The position numbers and the translations under genes are program-made. The notes beneath the pieces are model-generated. The model was given only the letters and a program-made list of their open reading frames with translations. It was not told the DNA's origin and did no database searches. Of a stretch of DNA of 64,000 nt, positions 24,459-32,045 are shown one piece after another; the first letter of the stretch is position 1, and each line of letters opens with the position of its first letter. The stretch is from Kitasatospora indigofera (GTDB lineage Bacteria > Actinomycetota > Actinomycetes > Streptomycetales > Streptomycetaceae): assembly GCF_014655955.1 (NCBI RefSeq), contig NZ_BNBO01000029.1:40628-104627 (forward strand), read 5' to 3'.

Positions 24459-24905
24459 TCACCCGGCCGCGGGGGTGTCCCGGCGGAGGCGGATCACCGG
24501 GATGTCGCGGTTCGTCTTCTTCTGGTAGCCCGCGTACGGCGGGAAGACCTCCACCAGGCCCGGCCAGACCCGCGCCTTCTCCTCGGGCGGGAGCACCTCG
24601 GCCGTGGCGGTGAAGCGTTCGGGTCCGACCCGCAGCCGGACCTCCGGATTGGCCGTCAGGTTCAGGTACCAGAGGGGGTGCTGGTCGGCGCCGCCGAGCG
24701 AGGCGACCACCAGGTAGTCCTCGCCGTCCCGGCCGTAGATCAGCACCGTCCGCCGCCACTGGCCGCTCTTCCGGCCGAGGTGGTCCAGCAGCAGGCAGGG
24801 GGCGCCCTGGATGGTGGTGCCGGCCGTTCCGCCGGACTCCTCGTAGCGGCGGGCCTGGTCGGCGACCCAGCCGGTGGGGCTGGCTGTCGGCTCGTTCTCG
24901 CTCAC
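24459..24905 (-). CDS. Deazaflavin (F420)-dependent nitroreductase-family protein
   Basis: 148 aa from a GTG with a full AAGGAGG six bases ahead. This is the Ddn-type split-barrel fold: LLDHLGRKSGQWRRTVLIYGRDGEDYLVVASLGG followed by HPLWYLNLTANPEVRLRVG, the usual F420-binding segments. Such enzymes reduce unsaturated or nitro compounds using F420H2. It is downstream of the MarR gene on the same strand, 181 bases away, and may be its target. Confidence 0.88.
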   Translation of the reverse strand: MSENEPTASPTGWVADQARRYEESGGTAGTTIQGAPCLLLDHLGRKSGQWRRTVLIYGRDGEDYLVVASLGGADQHPLWYLNLTANPEVRLRVGPERFTATAEVLPPEEKARVWPGLVEVFPPYAGYQKKTNRDIPVIRLRRDTPAAG

Positions 24906-25086
24906 GCGCTGCCTCCTTGTCGGGCCGGCGCCGTGCGGCGCCCGCGGCGGCCGGGCGCCTGCCCGGCGCCCGCCGGTCCACGGTAGACCAGCGGTGCCCG
25001 GCCGGGGGTGCGGCCGCACCGGGCCGGAGCGGCCGGAGCGCGGCCGGGGCGCACCGGGGGGTGCGGGGCGGTGCGCTGAGCGGGGG

Positions 25087-25584
25087 TCAGGGCCGGTCCG
25101 GCCGCGCCGGCTGTCCGGCGGCGGCCACGGCGGCGTCCAGCGGGACGTCGAGCAGGGTCGTCAGCTCCGCGACCAGCGCCTCGGTGCGCGGGCTGTCCAG
25201 GCCGCCGAGCGGAGCCAGCAGTTGTCCCAGCAGCCGCTGCACGACGTCGACGGCCCGGCGGGTGGTGGCCAGCCCCTGGTCGGTCAGGGACAGGCGGACG
25301 GCCCGGGAGTCGGCCGGGTCCTTCGCGCGGTCGACCAGGCCGGCCTCCTCCAGGGCGCGGGCCAGCTTCGACACGTACAGCGCCTCCAGGCCGGTGTGCT
25401 CGGCGAGTTGGCGCTGACTGGGCTGCTGCCCGGAGCGCTGCATGCCGAGCAGGGAGGCGAGCAGCGAGTACTGCGCGTGGGTCAGGCCCAGCGGGGCGAG
25501 GGCCCGGTCGACGGCCACCCGCCACTTGGTCGACAGCCGCCAGACCAGGAAGCCGGGAGTGGGGCCCGGGGATGCCTTGCTCAT
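25087..25584 (-). CDS. MarR-family regulator
   Basis: 165 aa from the ATG at 25584; a weaker in-frame ATG exists at 25611. The winged helix contains LTHAQYSLLASLLGM, SQRQLAEHTGLEALYVSKLARALEEAGLV and the wing DPADSRAVRLSLTDQG. Its promoter region (25595-25617) is AT-rich and has TACATGG twice, 14 bases apart, a plausible self-operator. No ribosome binding site is evident. It probably controls the reductase at 24459. Confidence 0.88.
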   Translation of the reverse strand: MSKASPGPTPGFLVWRLSTKWRVAVDRALAPLGLTHAQYSLLASLLGMQRSGQQPSQRQLAEHTGLEALYVSKLARALEEAGLVDRAKDPADSRAVRLSLTDQGLATTRRAVDVVQRLLGQLLAPLGGLDSPRTEALVAELTTLLDVPLDAAVAAAGQPARPDRP

Positions 25585-25750
25585 GGCGGATACGGTACAT
25601 GGACATTGCATACATGGCTACTAATGACCCGGTGGCCGTGGGGCGTCCCGGCGCTGGTCCTGGTCCCGGTCCCGGACCCGGCGCCGGACCCGGCGGACCG
25701 GCCGTTGGGCAGTTCGGCCGCCCGCGGTTCGGCTGCCGCGCCGCCGCGGT

Positions 25751-26572
25751 TCAGGACCGGCCCGGCGGCGCGTCGAAGACGCAGTCGCCGCAGATGCCGG
25801 CCCGGGGCCCGATGCGGTAGTAGAGGCAGCAGCTGGTGCGGCGGAAGGCGGGCACGGCGGCCGGCCCCGCGCAGGTCAGGGTGCCGGTGCCGGCGAGCGG
25901 GCCGAGCCCCAGCAGATCGTCCGCGAGCCGGCGGGCGGTCCGGGCGGCCTCGGGCCGGCGGGCGGCGGCCCAGCCGTGGAGCACCCGGAGCGCGCCGGCC
26001 AGGGCGGACGCCGCGTTGCCCCGGAGCAGTCCCTCCGACACCGGCACCACGGCGCGCACGGCCGCCGCGAGCGGGACCAGGTTCTCGGTCACCACGGCCC
26101 GGTACAGCAGGGCCGCCGAGGGCTGCTGCCGGGCCGGTGCCCCGGTGGTGGGCCCCGGCCGGTCGCCGGGGCGGACCGCGCCCCGCTCCTGCTCGCCGTC
26201 CGGCGGCGGGAGCCGGAGCAGCAGCGGGCCCTGCGGCGGCAGCAGGGCCTCGACGCGGTCGGGATGCAGGTCCACCGTGGTGCCGCCGAGCGCCGCGGCG
26301 CCGAGCGCCACCGACCAGAGCCGCGAGGCGAGTCCGAGCTGCAGGATGGAGGCGGCCACCCGCAACTCCGCCGTGCCCAGCCGCTCGGCGACCGCCGGGA
26401 TCCGCTCGGCCAGGACGGAGCCGGGCCCGGTCGCGTACAGCTCCCGCAGCGGCCGCAGGCCGGTCGTCCGGTCCGGTTGCCCCGGGGCGCCGGTGAGGAT
26501 CTCGAAGTACGGCCCGACCGCGGCCAGTCGGGCGGCGAGGTCGGCCGGGCGCGCGGCGCGGGGCTGGGTCAC
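25751..26572 (-). CDS. FhuF-like (2Fe-2S)-binding protein, possible ferric-siderophore reductase
   Basis: 273 aa from a GTG. The C-terminus has the FhuF-type cluster motif: RTSCCLYYRIGPRAGICGDC, that is CC-x10-C-x2-C, which holds a [2Fe-2S] centre. The N-terminal 180 residues are Ala/Leu-rich and helical. E. coli FhuF reduces ferric iron in hydroxamate siderophores inside the cell. There are no siderophore genes or iron boxes next to it here, so the role is inferred from the motif alone. Confidence 0.8.
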   Translation of the reverse strand: MTQPRAARPADLAARLAAVGPYFEILTGAPGQPDRTTGLRPLRELYATGPGSVLAERIPAVAERLGTAELRVAASILQLGLASRLWSVALGAAALGGTTVDLHPDRVEALLPPQGPLLLRLPPPDGEQERGAVRPGDRPGPTTGAPARQQPSAALLYRAVVTENLVPLAAAVRAVVPVSEGLLRGNAASALAGALRVLHGWAAARRPEAARTARRLADDLLGLGPLAGTGTLTCAGPAAVPAFRRTSCCLYYRIGPRAGICGDCVFDAPPGRS

Positions 26573-26638
26573 GGTGGTCCCCCTGGGGCGGGCCGGCGTC
26601 GTTCGTACCGGCCGATCCTACGGCGCGCGACGGCCGTC

Positions 26639-26675
26639 GGGGTGCGTCCGGGCGGGGCGGGCCCGGACGCACCCC
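26639..26675 (-). terminator. Terminator after the histidine phosphatase
   Basis: A 15-bp perfect stem, GGGGTGCGTCCGGGC (26639-26653) with its complement at 26661-26675 and a 7-base loop, lies 19 bases past the phosphatase stop. Confidence 0.8.
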
Positions 26676-26693
26676 GGCCGGGGCGGCCGGCGG

Positions 26694-28076
26694 TCAGGCC
26701 CGGCCGAAGCAGCGCCGCAGCTCGTCGAGGTCGTAGAAGTAACTGCCCTTGGCGACGGGCTTGCAGGAGGGCTTGAAGGCCGTCTCCTGCTCGTTGTAGA
26801 GCATCCGGACCAGGTACGCCGGGGACGTGCCGCCGCCCTTGCCCCGGCTGCCCGCGTAGAGGTCCCACTGGATGTTCGCGGCCATCGGGGAGACCTGCCC
26901 GCCCCGCCACTCGTCGTTCCGGTAGGTGTACGGCTCGTCCGGCGCCGCGGGCTCGGTGCTGCCGGGCAGGCCCATCAGCGCCGCGAGCGGCTCGATCTCC
27001 TCGGCGTGGGTGAAGCGCAGCACGGCCCCGTCGTGGCTGCGGCCGGCGGCCTTCGCCTCGGCCTCGGCGAACAGGTCGTCGAGCAGCGGCTGGGCCATCC
27101 GGTAGGTGATGGTGCGGCCGGCGAAGCCGGGGCCCTTCTGGTAGAACTCCTCGGCGTCGTCCAGGTAGGCGAACCACTGCGCGTCCCGGTCCGTCAGGAA
27201 GGGGCCCAGGTCGACCGCCGGCGCCTCGTCGTGGAGGTCGGGCGCGGTGCTGTACAGCTGGTGCAGGGCGCGGGCGAAGCCGATCCGGTCCTCGGCGGAC
27301 ATCGACGCGACGAACCCGGCGTCGAAGAGCCGCTCCGCCACGTGCCGGGCCGCCTGCCCGGTGCGCGGCCCGCCCTCGATCCGGGCGAGCACGGCCGCCA
27401 GGTCCGGGTCGTTCGCCAGGTAGGCCTGGTAGTCGGCGTTCTGCGGCTGCTTGTGGAAGTAGAGCAGGTTCTTGTCGGTGACCGGGGCCCGGACCAGCCC
27501 GGCCAGCGACGGCTGTCCCTCGGTCAGCCCCGAGGTGAACGCGTCGGCGCTGGCCACCGTCCGGGCCACCCCCGAGGTCTCCACCACGACCGGCTCCCGC
27601 TCGGCCGCGATGGTCCGGAAGAGCTCGGGCAGGCGCTGCTCCATCCGCAGTGCGGTCTCCCGGTGCTCCCGCACCCCGCGACCGGCGAGGTTGCCGTAGC
27701 CGATCGCCGAGGCGGCCCCGAGCAGGGTCCGGACCTGCGGCGCCAGCCCGGCACCGAGCCGGGTCAGCGCACCGCGCTGCTCGGCGGCCCCCAGCACCGC
27801 CAGCACCAGGTCGCCGTCCTCGCTGTCGGTCATGGCCCGGGAGCCGTGCCGGGCGACGTTCTCGGTGAAGACCGGGAGGTAGCCCCTCGGTGCCCGCTCG
27901 TACTGCTCCGGCCGGCCCTGCGGCTCGTAGGGGGTCTTGGTCCCGTACAGGTACGGGTCCCCGTCCGGGTGCCCGCCACCGTGGCCCGACCGGGCGGAGG
28001 CCGAGCCCCCGCCGAGCAGCACGGTGGCGGCGAGGGCCACCGACATGGTGGCGGAGAGTGCGGCGGAGGGTTTCAC
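26694..28076 (-). CDS. Secreted histidine-type phosphatase, MINPP/phytase-like
   Basis: 460 aa from a GTG (VKPSAALSATMSVALAATVL begins a clear signal peptide, cleaved near ASA at about 28). ARHGSRAMTD is the RHGxR nucleophile motif at about 76-80. Near the C-terminus, RFTHAEEIEPL supplies an HAE proton-donor motif, the form found in multiple inositol polyphosphate phosphatases rather than the HD of classical acid phosphatases. This points to a secreted inositol-phosphate (phytate) phosphatase. It stands alone, with terminators on both sides. Confidence 0.85.
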   Translation of the reverse strand: MKPSAALSATMSVALAATVLLGGGSASARSGHGGGHPDGDPYLYGTKTPYEPQGRPEQYERAPRGYLPVFTENVARHGSRAMTDSEDGDLVLAVLGAAEQRGALTRLGAGLAPQVRTLLGAASAIGYGNLAGRGVREHRETALRMEQRLPELFRTIAAEREPVVVETSGVARTVASADAFTSGLTEGQPSLAGLVRAPVTDKNLLYFHKQPQNADYQAYLANDPDLAAVLARIEGGPRTGQAARHVAERLFDAGFVASMSAEDRIGFARALHQLYSTAPDLHDEAPAVDLGPFLTDRDAQWFAYLDDAEEFYQKGPGFAGRTITYRMAQPLLDDLFAEAEAKAAGRSHDGAVLRFTHAEEIEPLAALMGLPGSTEPAAPDEPYTYRNDEWRGGQVSPMAANIQWDLYAGSRGKGGGTSPAYLVRMLYNEQETAFKPSCKPVAKGSYFYDLDELRRCFGRA

Positions 28077-28246
28077 GACCGGGCCCTTCGGGAGCGGGAC
28101 GACGCAGGGGGCGGGCGGAGCGCCTCGCAGCCTGTTCCCGCCCGGTGAACCGCGGGTGGCCGCCCCGCGCGCCCGCGGTGAGCCGTGGATGAACACGTAC
28201 CGGAGCGGGCCCGGGCGCCCCCGGCCGACCCCGTCCGGACACCGAA

Positions 28247-28277
28247 GACCCCCGGACGGTCTCGCCGTCCGGGGGTC
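28247..28277 (-). terminator. Terminator downstream of the polX region
   Basis: GACCCCCGGACGG (28247-28259) and CCGTCCGGGGGTC (28265-28277) form a 13-bp perfect stem with a 5-base loop. It lies 192 bases past the polX stop, leaving room for a small transcript between them (see 28336-28437). Confidence 0.75.
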
Positions 28278-28335
28278 TGGGTGGACCCACGGGGTGGGGG
28301 TTGGCCTCCGGACTCAACCATCGTCCTCCGGCCGC

Positions 28336-28437
28336 TCAGTCCGATCGTCGACCGAGGTACCAGCGGCAGAACCTCGACCTGTCGCCACTGCCTCCTGCGG
28401 TCGAACTCCCTCGTCTACCTCGCAGGTCCACTTCCAT
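28336..28437 (-). CDS. Possible 33-aa small protein downstream of polX
   Basis: ATG at 28437 to TGA at 28336 encodes 33 residues rich in Arg, Gly and Ser, with a C-terminal WYLGRRSD. It begins 31 bases after the polX stop, on the same strand and before a strong terminator. The stretch 28300-28440 is less GC-rich than its neighbours. No ribosome binding site is obvious. It may be a small protein, the 3' region of the polX transcript, or a non-coding RNA. Function unknown. Confidence 0.3.
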   Translation of the reverse strand: MEVDLRGRRGSSTAGGSGDRSRFCRWYLGRRSD

Positions 28438-28468
28438 GATGCGCCTGATCAGGGCGGGACACCAGGGG

Positions 28469-30199
28469 TCAATGCGGCGGATTCTTGGTGAGGAACCGCT
28501 TCAGCCGCTGCCACGTCCAGGTGTTGATCACGTCCTCCGGGGTGAGCCCGCCGCGCTGCGCCGTGCCGACGCCGTACCGGGGGTTCGCGAGCTCCCGGGC
28601 GGAGTGCGCGTCGCTGTCGATCGCGAACCGGACGCCGAGGCTCCTGGCCCGCCGGACGTGCTCGTCGCGCAGGTCGAGCCGGCGCGGGGCGCCGTTGATC
28701 TCCATCGCGGTGCCGGTCCTGGCGCAGGCCCGGAACACCTCGTCGAGGTCCACGTCGATCGGCGCCCGGCGCCCGATCAGCCGGGTGGTGGGGTGCCCGA
28801 TCACGTGGACGTGCGGGTTCTCGCAGGCGCGCACCAGCCGCCGGGTCTGCGCGTCCCGGTCCAGCCCGAAGTGCGAGTGGACCGAGGCCACGCAGACGTC
28901 GAAGCCGGCCAGGAACCCGGCCGGCCAGTCCACGCCCCCGTCCGGCCCGATGTTCAGCTCGGTGCCGTGCAGGACCCGCATCCTCCGGTACCGGCCGTCG
29001 AGTTCGCGGACCAGCGCGCGCTGGGCCAGCATCTTCTCGTCGGTCATCCGCTGCATGACCAGGTCCGGGGCGTGGTCGGTGACCGCGTAGTAGGCGTAGC
29101 CGCGCGCGGCGGCCGCCGCGAGCATCTCCTCCAGCGGCGCCAGCCCGTCCGTCAAGTCGGTGTGGGTGTGCAGGTCGCCGCGCAGGTCCCGCTCGGTGAC
29201 CAGCCTCGGGAGTTCGTCACGCAGGCCGGCCTCGATCTCCCCGGTGTCCTCGCGCAGCGGCGGCGCGATCCAGGGCAGCCCGAGGGCCGCGTAGACCTCC
29301 TCCTCCGAGGCGGACACCAGCTTCTCGCCGCCGGGGCCCGCCCGGAACAGCCCGTACTCCGAGAGCTTGAGCCCGGCCTCGACGGCCATCCGGCGCAGCC
29401 GGATGTTGTGCGCCTTCGAGCCGGTGAAGTACACCAGCGCCGCGCCCCAGTCCTCCGGCGGGACGACCCGGAGGTCCACCTGGACGCCCTCGGCGGTGCG
29501 CACCGAGGTCTTGGTGGCGCCGGCGACGACGACCTCGGCCACGTACGGCAGCGCGGTGAACGCCGCCATCAGCGGGGCCGAGTCCTCGGCCGTGGCCAGC
29601 ACGTCGATGTCGCCGGCCGTCTCCCGCATCCGCCGCAGCGACCCGGCGTACGCGCACCGGATGCACCCGGGGACGGCGGACAGCGCCGCCACGACGTCCT
29701 CGGCCAGCGCCGTCGCCACGTCGATCCCGATCCGGCCGCCCGCCTGCCGGCGCAGCTCGATGCCCTGGAGGATCCGCTCCGCGCTGCGCTCGCCGAAGCC
29801 GGCCACCTCGCCGAGCCGGCCGGCCCGGGCCGCCTCGGCGAGTTCGTCCACCGAGCCGACGCCCAGGCCGCGGTAGAGGGCCATCGCCTTCTTGGGCCCG
29901 ACGGTGGGGATGCCCATCACCTCGCGGACGCCGGACGGGATCTTCGCCCGCTGCTCCTCCAGGGCCTCGATCCGCCCGGTGCGCAGGTACTCGCCGATCT
30001 TCTCGGCCGTGGACTTCCCGACGCCCGGGATCCCCTGCAGTCCCTTCACGTCCAGTCCCGCGACGTCCTCGGGGTGGCCGCCGACCGCCCGGGCGGCCTT
30101 CTCGTAGGCGCGGGCCCGGAAGGCGTCCCCGCCGGTGATCGAGATGAGGTCCGCGTACTCCTGGAGCAGCGCCTTGACCTCGTCGTTGAGCCGGGGCAT
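28469..30199 (-). CDS. polX: DNA polymerase X with PHP exonuclease domain
   Basis: 576 aa, the standard bacterial PolX length. The order is helix-hairpin-helix DNA binding (LQGIPGVGKSTAEKIGEYL), family X nucleotidyltransferase (YAGSLRRMRETAGDIDVL with the metal Asp pair) and C-terminal PHP domain (DLHTHTDLTDG, VTDHA, FAIDSDAHS). It performs gap filling and 3'-5' exonuclease work in base excision repair. TAGACT at 30207-30212 (minus strand), seven bases before the ATG, and the lack of a ribosome site suggest a leaderless mRNA. Confidence 0.95.
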   Translation of the reverse strand: MPRLNDEVKALLQEYADLISITGGDAFRARAYEKAARAVGGHPEDVAGLDVKGLQGIPGVGKSTAEKIGEYLRTGRIEALEEQRAKIPSGVREVMGIPTVGPKKAMALYRGLGVGSVDELAEAARAGRLGEVAGFGERSAERILQGIELRRQAGGRIGIDVATALAEDVVAALSAVPGCIRCAYAGSLRRMRETAGDIDVLATAEDSAPLMAAFTALPYVAEVVVAGATKTSVRTAEGVQVDLRVVPPEDWGAALVYFTGSKAHNIRLRRMAVEAGLKLSEYGLFRAGPGGEKLVSASEEEVYAALGLPWIAPPLREDTGEIEAGLRDELPRLVTERDLRGDLHTHTDLTDGLAPLEEMLAAAAARGYAYYAVTDHAPDLVMQRMTDEKMLAQRALVRELDGRYRRMRVLHGTELNIGPDGGVDWPAGFLAGFDVCVASVHSHFGLDRDAQTRRLVRACENPHVHVIGHPTTRLIGRRAPIDVDLDEVFRACARTGTAMEINGAPRRLDLRDEHVRRARSLGVRFAIDSDAHSARELANPRYGVGTAQRGGLTPEDVINTWTWQRLKRFLTKNPPH

Positions 30200-30547
30200 G
30201 GCGCCAAGTCTAGGTCCGCCGGGCGCTCGCGGCCGGTTCGTACCCCGCCGTTCGGCGGGTCGGAACGGGACCGCAGCCGGACGACTCCGGGGCCGGGATT
30301 CACCCAGACTGGTCCGGTACGTCACGTCCTGTTCAGGTCCGCGCACCTCGCGCCCGGTGAACTGCCGCTCCGGGCCGTGCCGCCGCCGGCGCGCAGGTCC
30401 GGAGCGGTTCGGGCCGCGTCCGAGGGGCGGGCCGGGTGCCGGGGTCCGGGAGGCCGGGTGCTTGGATACGCCGAGCGGGCCGGACGTGACCGGCCGGGGG
30501 AGTCCGGCGGTCCGGACGGAATGTTTCACAGCGACGGGGGAGCCGAG
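30200..30547. other. 348-base divergent intergenic region
   Basis: It holds the presumed polX promoter at its left end (-10 TAGACT, 30207-30212) and a short hairpin near 30244-30259. I see no gene, operator or RNA in the remainder. Confidence 0.5.
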
Positions 30548-31237
30548 ATGGCGCGGGGCAAGCGTTGGACCTTTCTGGCCCGGAGGGCCGACCGCCGGTC
30601 CGGGTGGGGTGCGCCGATAGCCGTCCCCGAGGTGTTGGCGGCTGGTGCGCCGGTCCCGGCCCCCCTCGTGCGGAACCCCGCCGGGTGCGGGGCGCCGCTC
30701 GGGCCGCCGGATCCGGCGGGGCGGGGGACGGCGCGGCAGCCGGCGGCCGGACAGGCGGCGGCGGGCGGTGCGGACGTACCGGGCCGCGGGGCGGGGCCCG
30801 GGCCGGCCGACGCGGCCCAGGCGGCCCGGCAGGCCGTCCGCACGGCGGCCGGGGGCGGGCACGTCTCCGCCGTGCGGCTGCAGCTTCCGGCGGACCTGCC
30901 GCCGGTGTCCGCGGACGGCGCGCAGCTGCGACTGGCGGTGGCCGCCCTGCTGGAGCACGCCCTGCGCCGCCGCCCGCCGGGCACGAAGGTGCTGGTCCGG
31001 GCCGAGGCGGTGGGCGGCGCGGTGGACGGGGGAGCGGGGCGGGTGGAGATCCGGGTGGCCGACCGGGGGGCGAGCCGGCCGGGCGAGGCGAAGTACTGGA
31101 CGGCGGTCGAGGGCGCGGAGGGTGCCGCGCGGGCGGCGGGCGGCCGGCTGCGGGTGGAGGAGACCCCGGCCGGCGGGCTGACCTTCGTCCTGGTGCTGCC
31201 CGCGCTCGCCGCCGGCGGCCCCGGGCGGCGCGCCTGA
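30548..31237 (+). CDS. Unknown protein with histidine-kinase-like ATPase remnant
   Basis: 229 aa from an ATG preceded by GGGGGAG. The first 110 residues are Ala/Pro/Gly-rich without structure I recognise. The C-terminal half, LRLAVAALLEHALRRRPPGT through VEIRVADRG and AAGGRLRVEETPAGGLTFVLVLP, resembles the HATPase_c end of KdpD-type sensor kinases. However, the N-box Asn is replaced (LLEHALRRR instead of LLDNAVRHS) and there is no phospho-acceptor helix. It is probably a non-catalytic ATPase-like domain or a decayed kinase fragment. No response regulator is adjacent. Confidence 0.6.
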   Translation: MARGKRWTFLARRADRRSGWGAPIAVPEVLAAGAPVPAPLVRNPAGCGAPLGPPDPAGRGTARQPAAGQAAAGGADVPGRGAGPGPADAAQAARQAVRTAAGGGHVSAVRLQLPADLPPVSADGAQLRLAVAALLEHALRRRPPGTKVLVRAEAVGGAVDGGAGRVEIRVADRGASRPGEAKYWTAVEGAEGAARAAGGRLRVEETPAGGLTFVLVLPALAAGGPGRRA

Positions 31238-31289
31238 GCGGGACCTGATCCGGCGGGCCGCGCGGGGGAGCGCCCACCCGACCGCAAAC

Positions 31290-31338
31290 AGTTCTTTGCG
31301 AAGAGATGTTTGCAAAGAACTCTTTGCGGTCTAGGATC
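31290..31338 (+). promoter_or_regulatory. ArsR-type operator overlapping a leaderless promoter
   Basis: AGTTCTTTGC (31290-31299) and GCAAAGAACT (31312-31321) are perfect 10-bp inverted arms. A second palindrome GCAAAGAACTCTTTGC covers 31312-31327. They overlap a -35 TTGCAA (31310-31315) and, after 17 bases, a -10 TAGGAT (31333-31338). The ATG of the ArsR gene is 5 bases beyond the -10 with no ribosome site, so transcription should begin at or next to the start codon. Confidence 0.75.
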
Positions 31339-31343
31339 CTGCC

Positions 31344-32045
31344 ATGACGGACGAAGAAGCCGGCCGGCCCGCCGGGCCGCCGCGCCCCGAGGGCGCTGTG
31401 GAGCTCGACGCCAAGGGCCTGCGGGCCCTGGCCCATCCCGTCCGGGTCCAGCTGGTCGGGCTGCTGCGGACGCACGGGCCGTCCACCGCGACCCGGCTCG
31501 CCGAACGGATGGGCCTCACCTCCGGCGCCACCAGCTACCACCTGCGCCGGCTCGCCGCCGCCGGTTTCGTCGCCGAGGACACCGGGCGCGGGAACGCGCG
31601 GGAGCGTTGGTGGCACGCGGTCCACCGGAGCACCTGGTTCACCGACACGGGCCTCGCCGACCGGGAGCCCGAGGCCGCCCTCGGCTATCTGCAGTCGATC
31701 GTCGCCGCGCACACGCGGACCGCGCAGCAGGCCCTGGACGCCCTCCCGGCCATGCCCCGCCCCTGGCGGGACGTGTTCGACCTCAACGACTGGGCGCTGC
31801 GGCTGACCCCCGAGGAGGCCACCCGGCTCGGGGCCGAACTCGTCGACCTGGTCGGCCGGTACCGGCAGGCCGGGCCGGAGGACGCGACCGCCGGGCCGGA
31901 CGGCACCGGACGGGTGGCGGTGATCGTCCAGTTGCTGCCGCAGCCGGCCGAGGGCCCGGAGGCCGGCGCCGCCCCGGCGGACCCTGCCACCCCCGGCAGC
32001 CGCACCACCCTCGGCGCCCCCGGCGATCCGCTGGAGGGGCGGTGA
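31344..32045 (+). CDS. ArsR-type winged-helix repressor
   Basis: 233 aa. The helix-turn-helix (residues about 22-85) has LRALAHPVRVQLVGLL and GATSYHLRRLAAAGFV, typical of ArsR-like regulators. The remaining 140 residues form a larger C-terminal domain with WHAVHRSTWF and ALGYLQSIV, seen in YdfF-type members. No metal-binding CxC is present, so a small-molecule ligand is more likely. It is leaderless and self-regulated by position, and translationally coupled (GTGA) to the MFS gene, its evident target. Confidence 0.88.
   Translation: MTDEEAGRPAGPPRPEGAVELDAKGLRALAHPVRVQLVGLLRTHGPSTATRLAERMGLTSGATSYHLRRLAAAGFVAEDTGRGNARERWWHAVHRSTWFTDTGLADREPEAALGYLQSIVAAHTRTAQQALDALPAMPRPWRDVFDLNDWALRLTPEEATRLGAELVDLVGRYRQAGPEDATAGPDGTGRVAVIVQLLPQPAEGPEAGAAPADPATPGSRTTLGAPGDPLEGR

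Noticed and set aside
28300..28440. tRNA or 6S-like RNA in the polX downstream region
   Set aside because: No cloverleaf, anticodon arm or long imperfect hairpin could be drawn.
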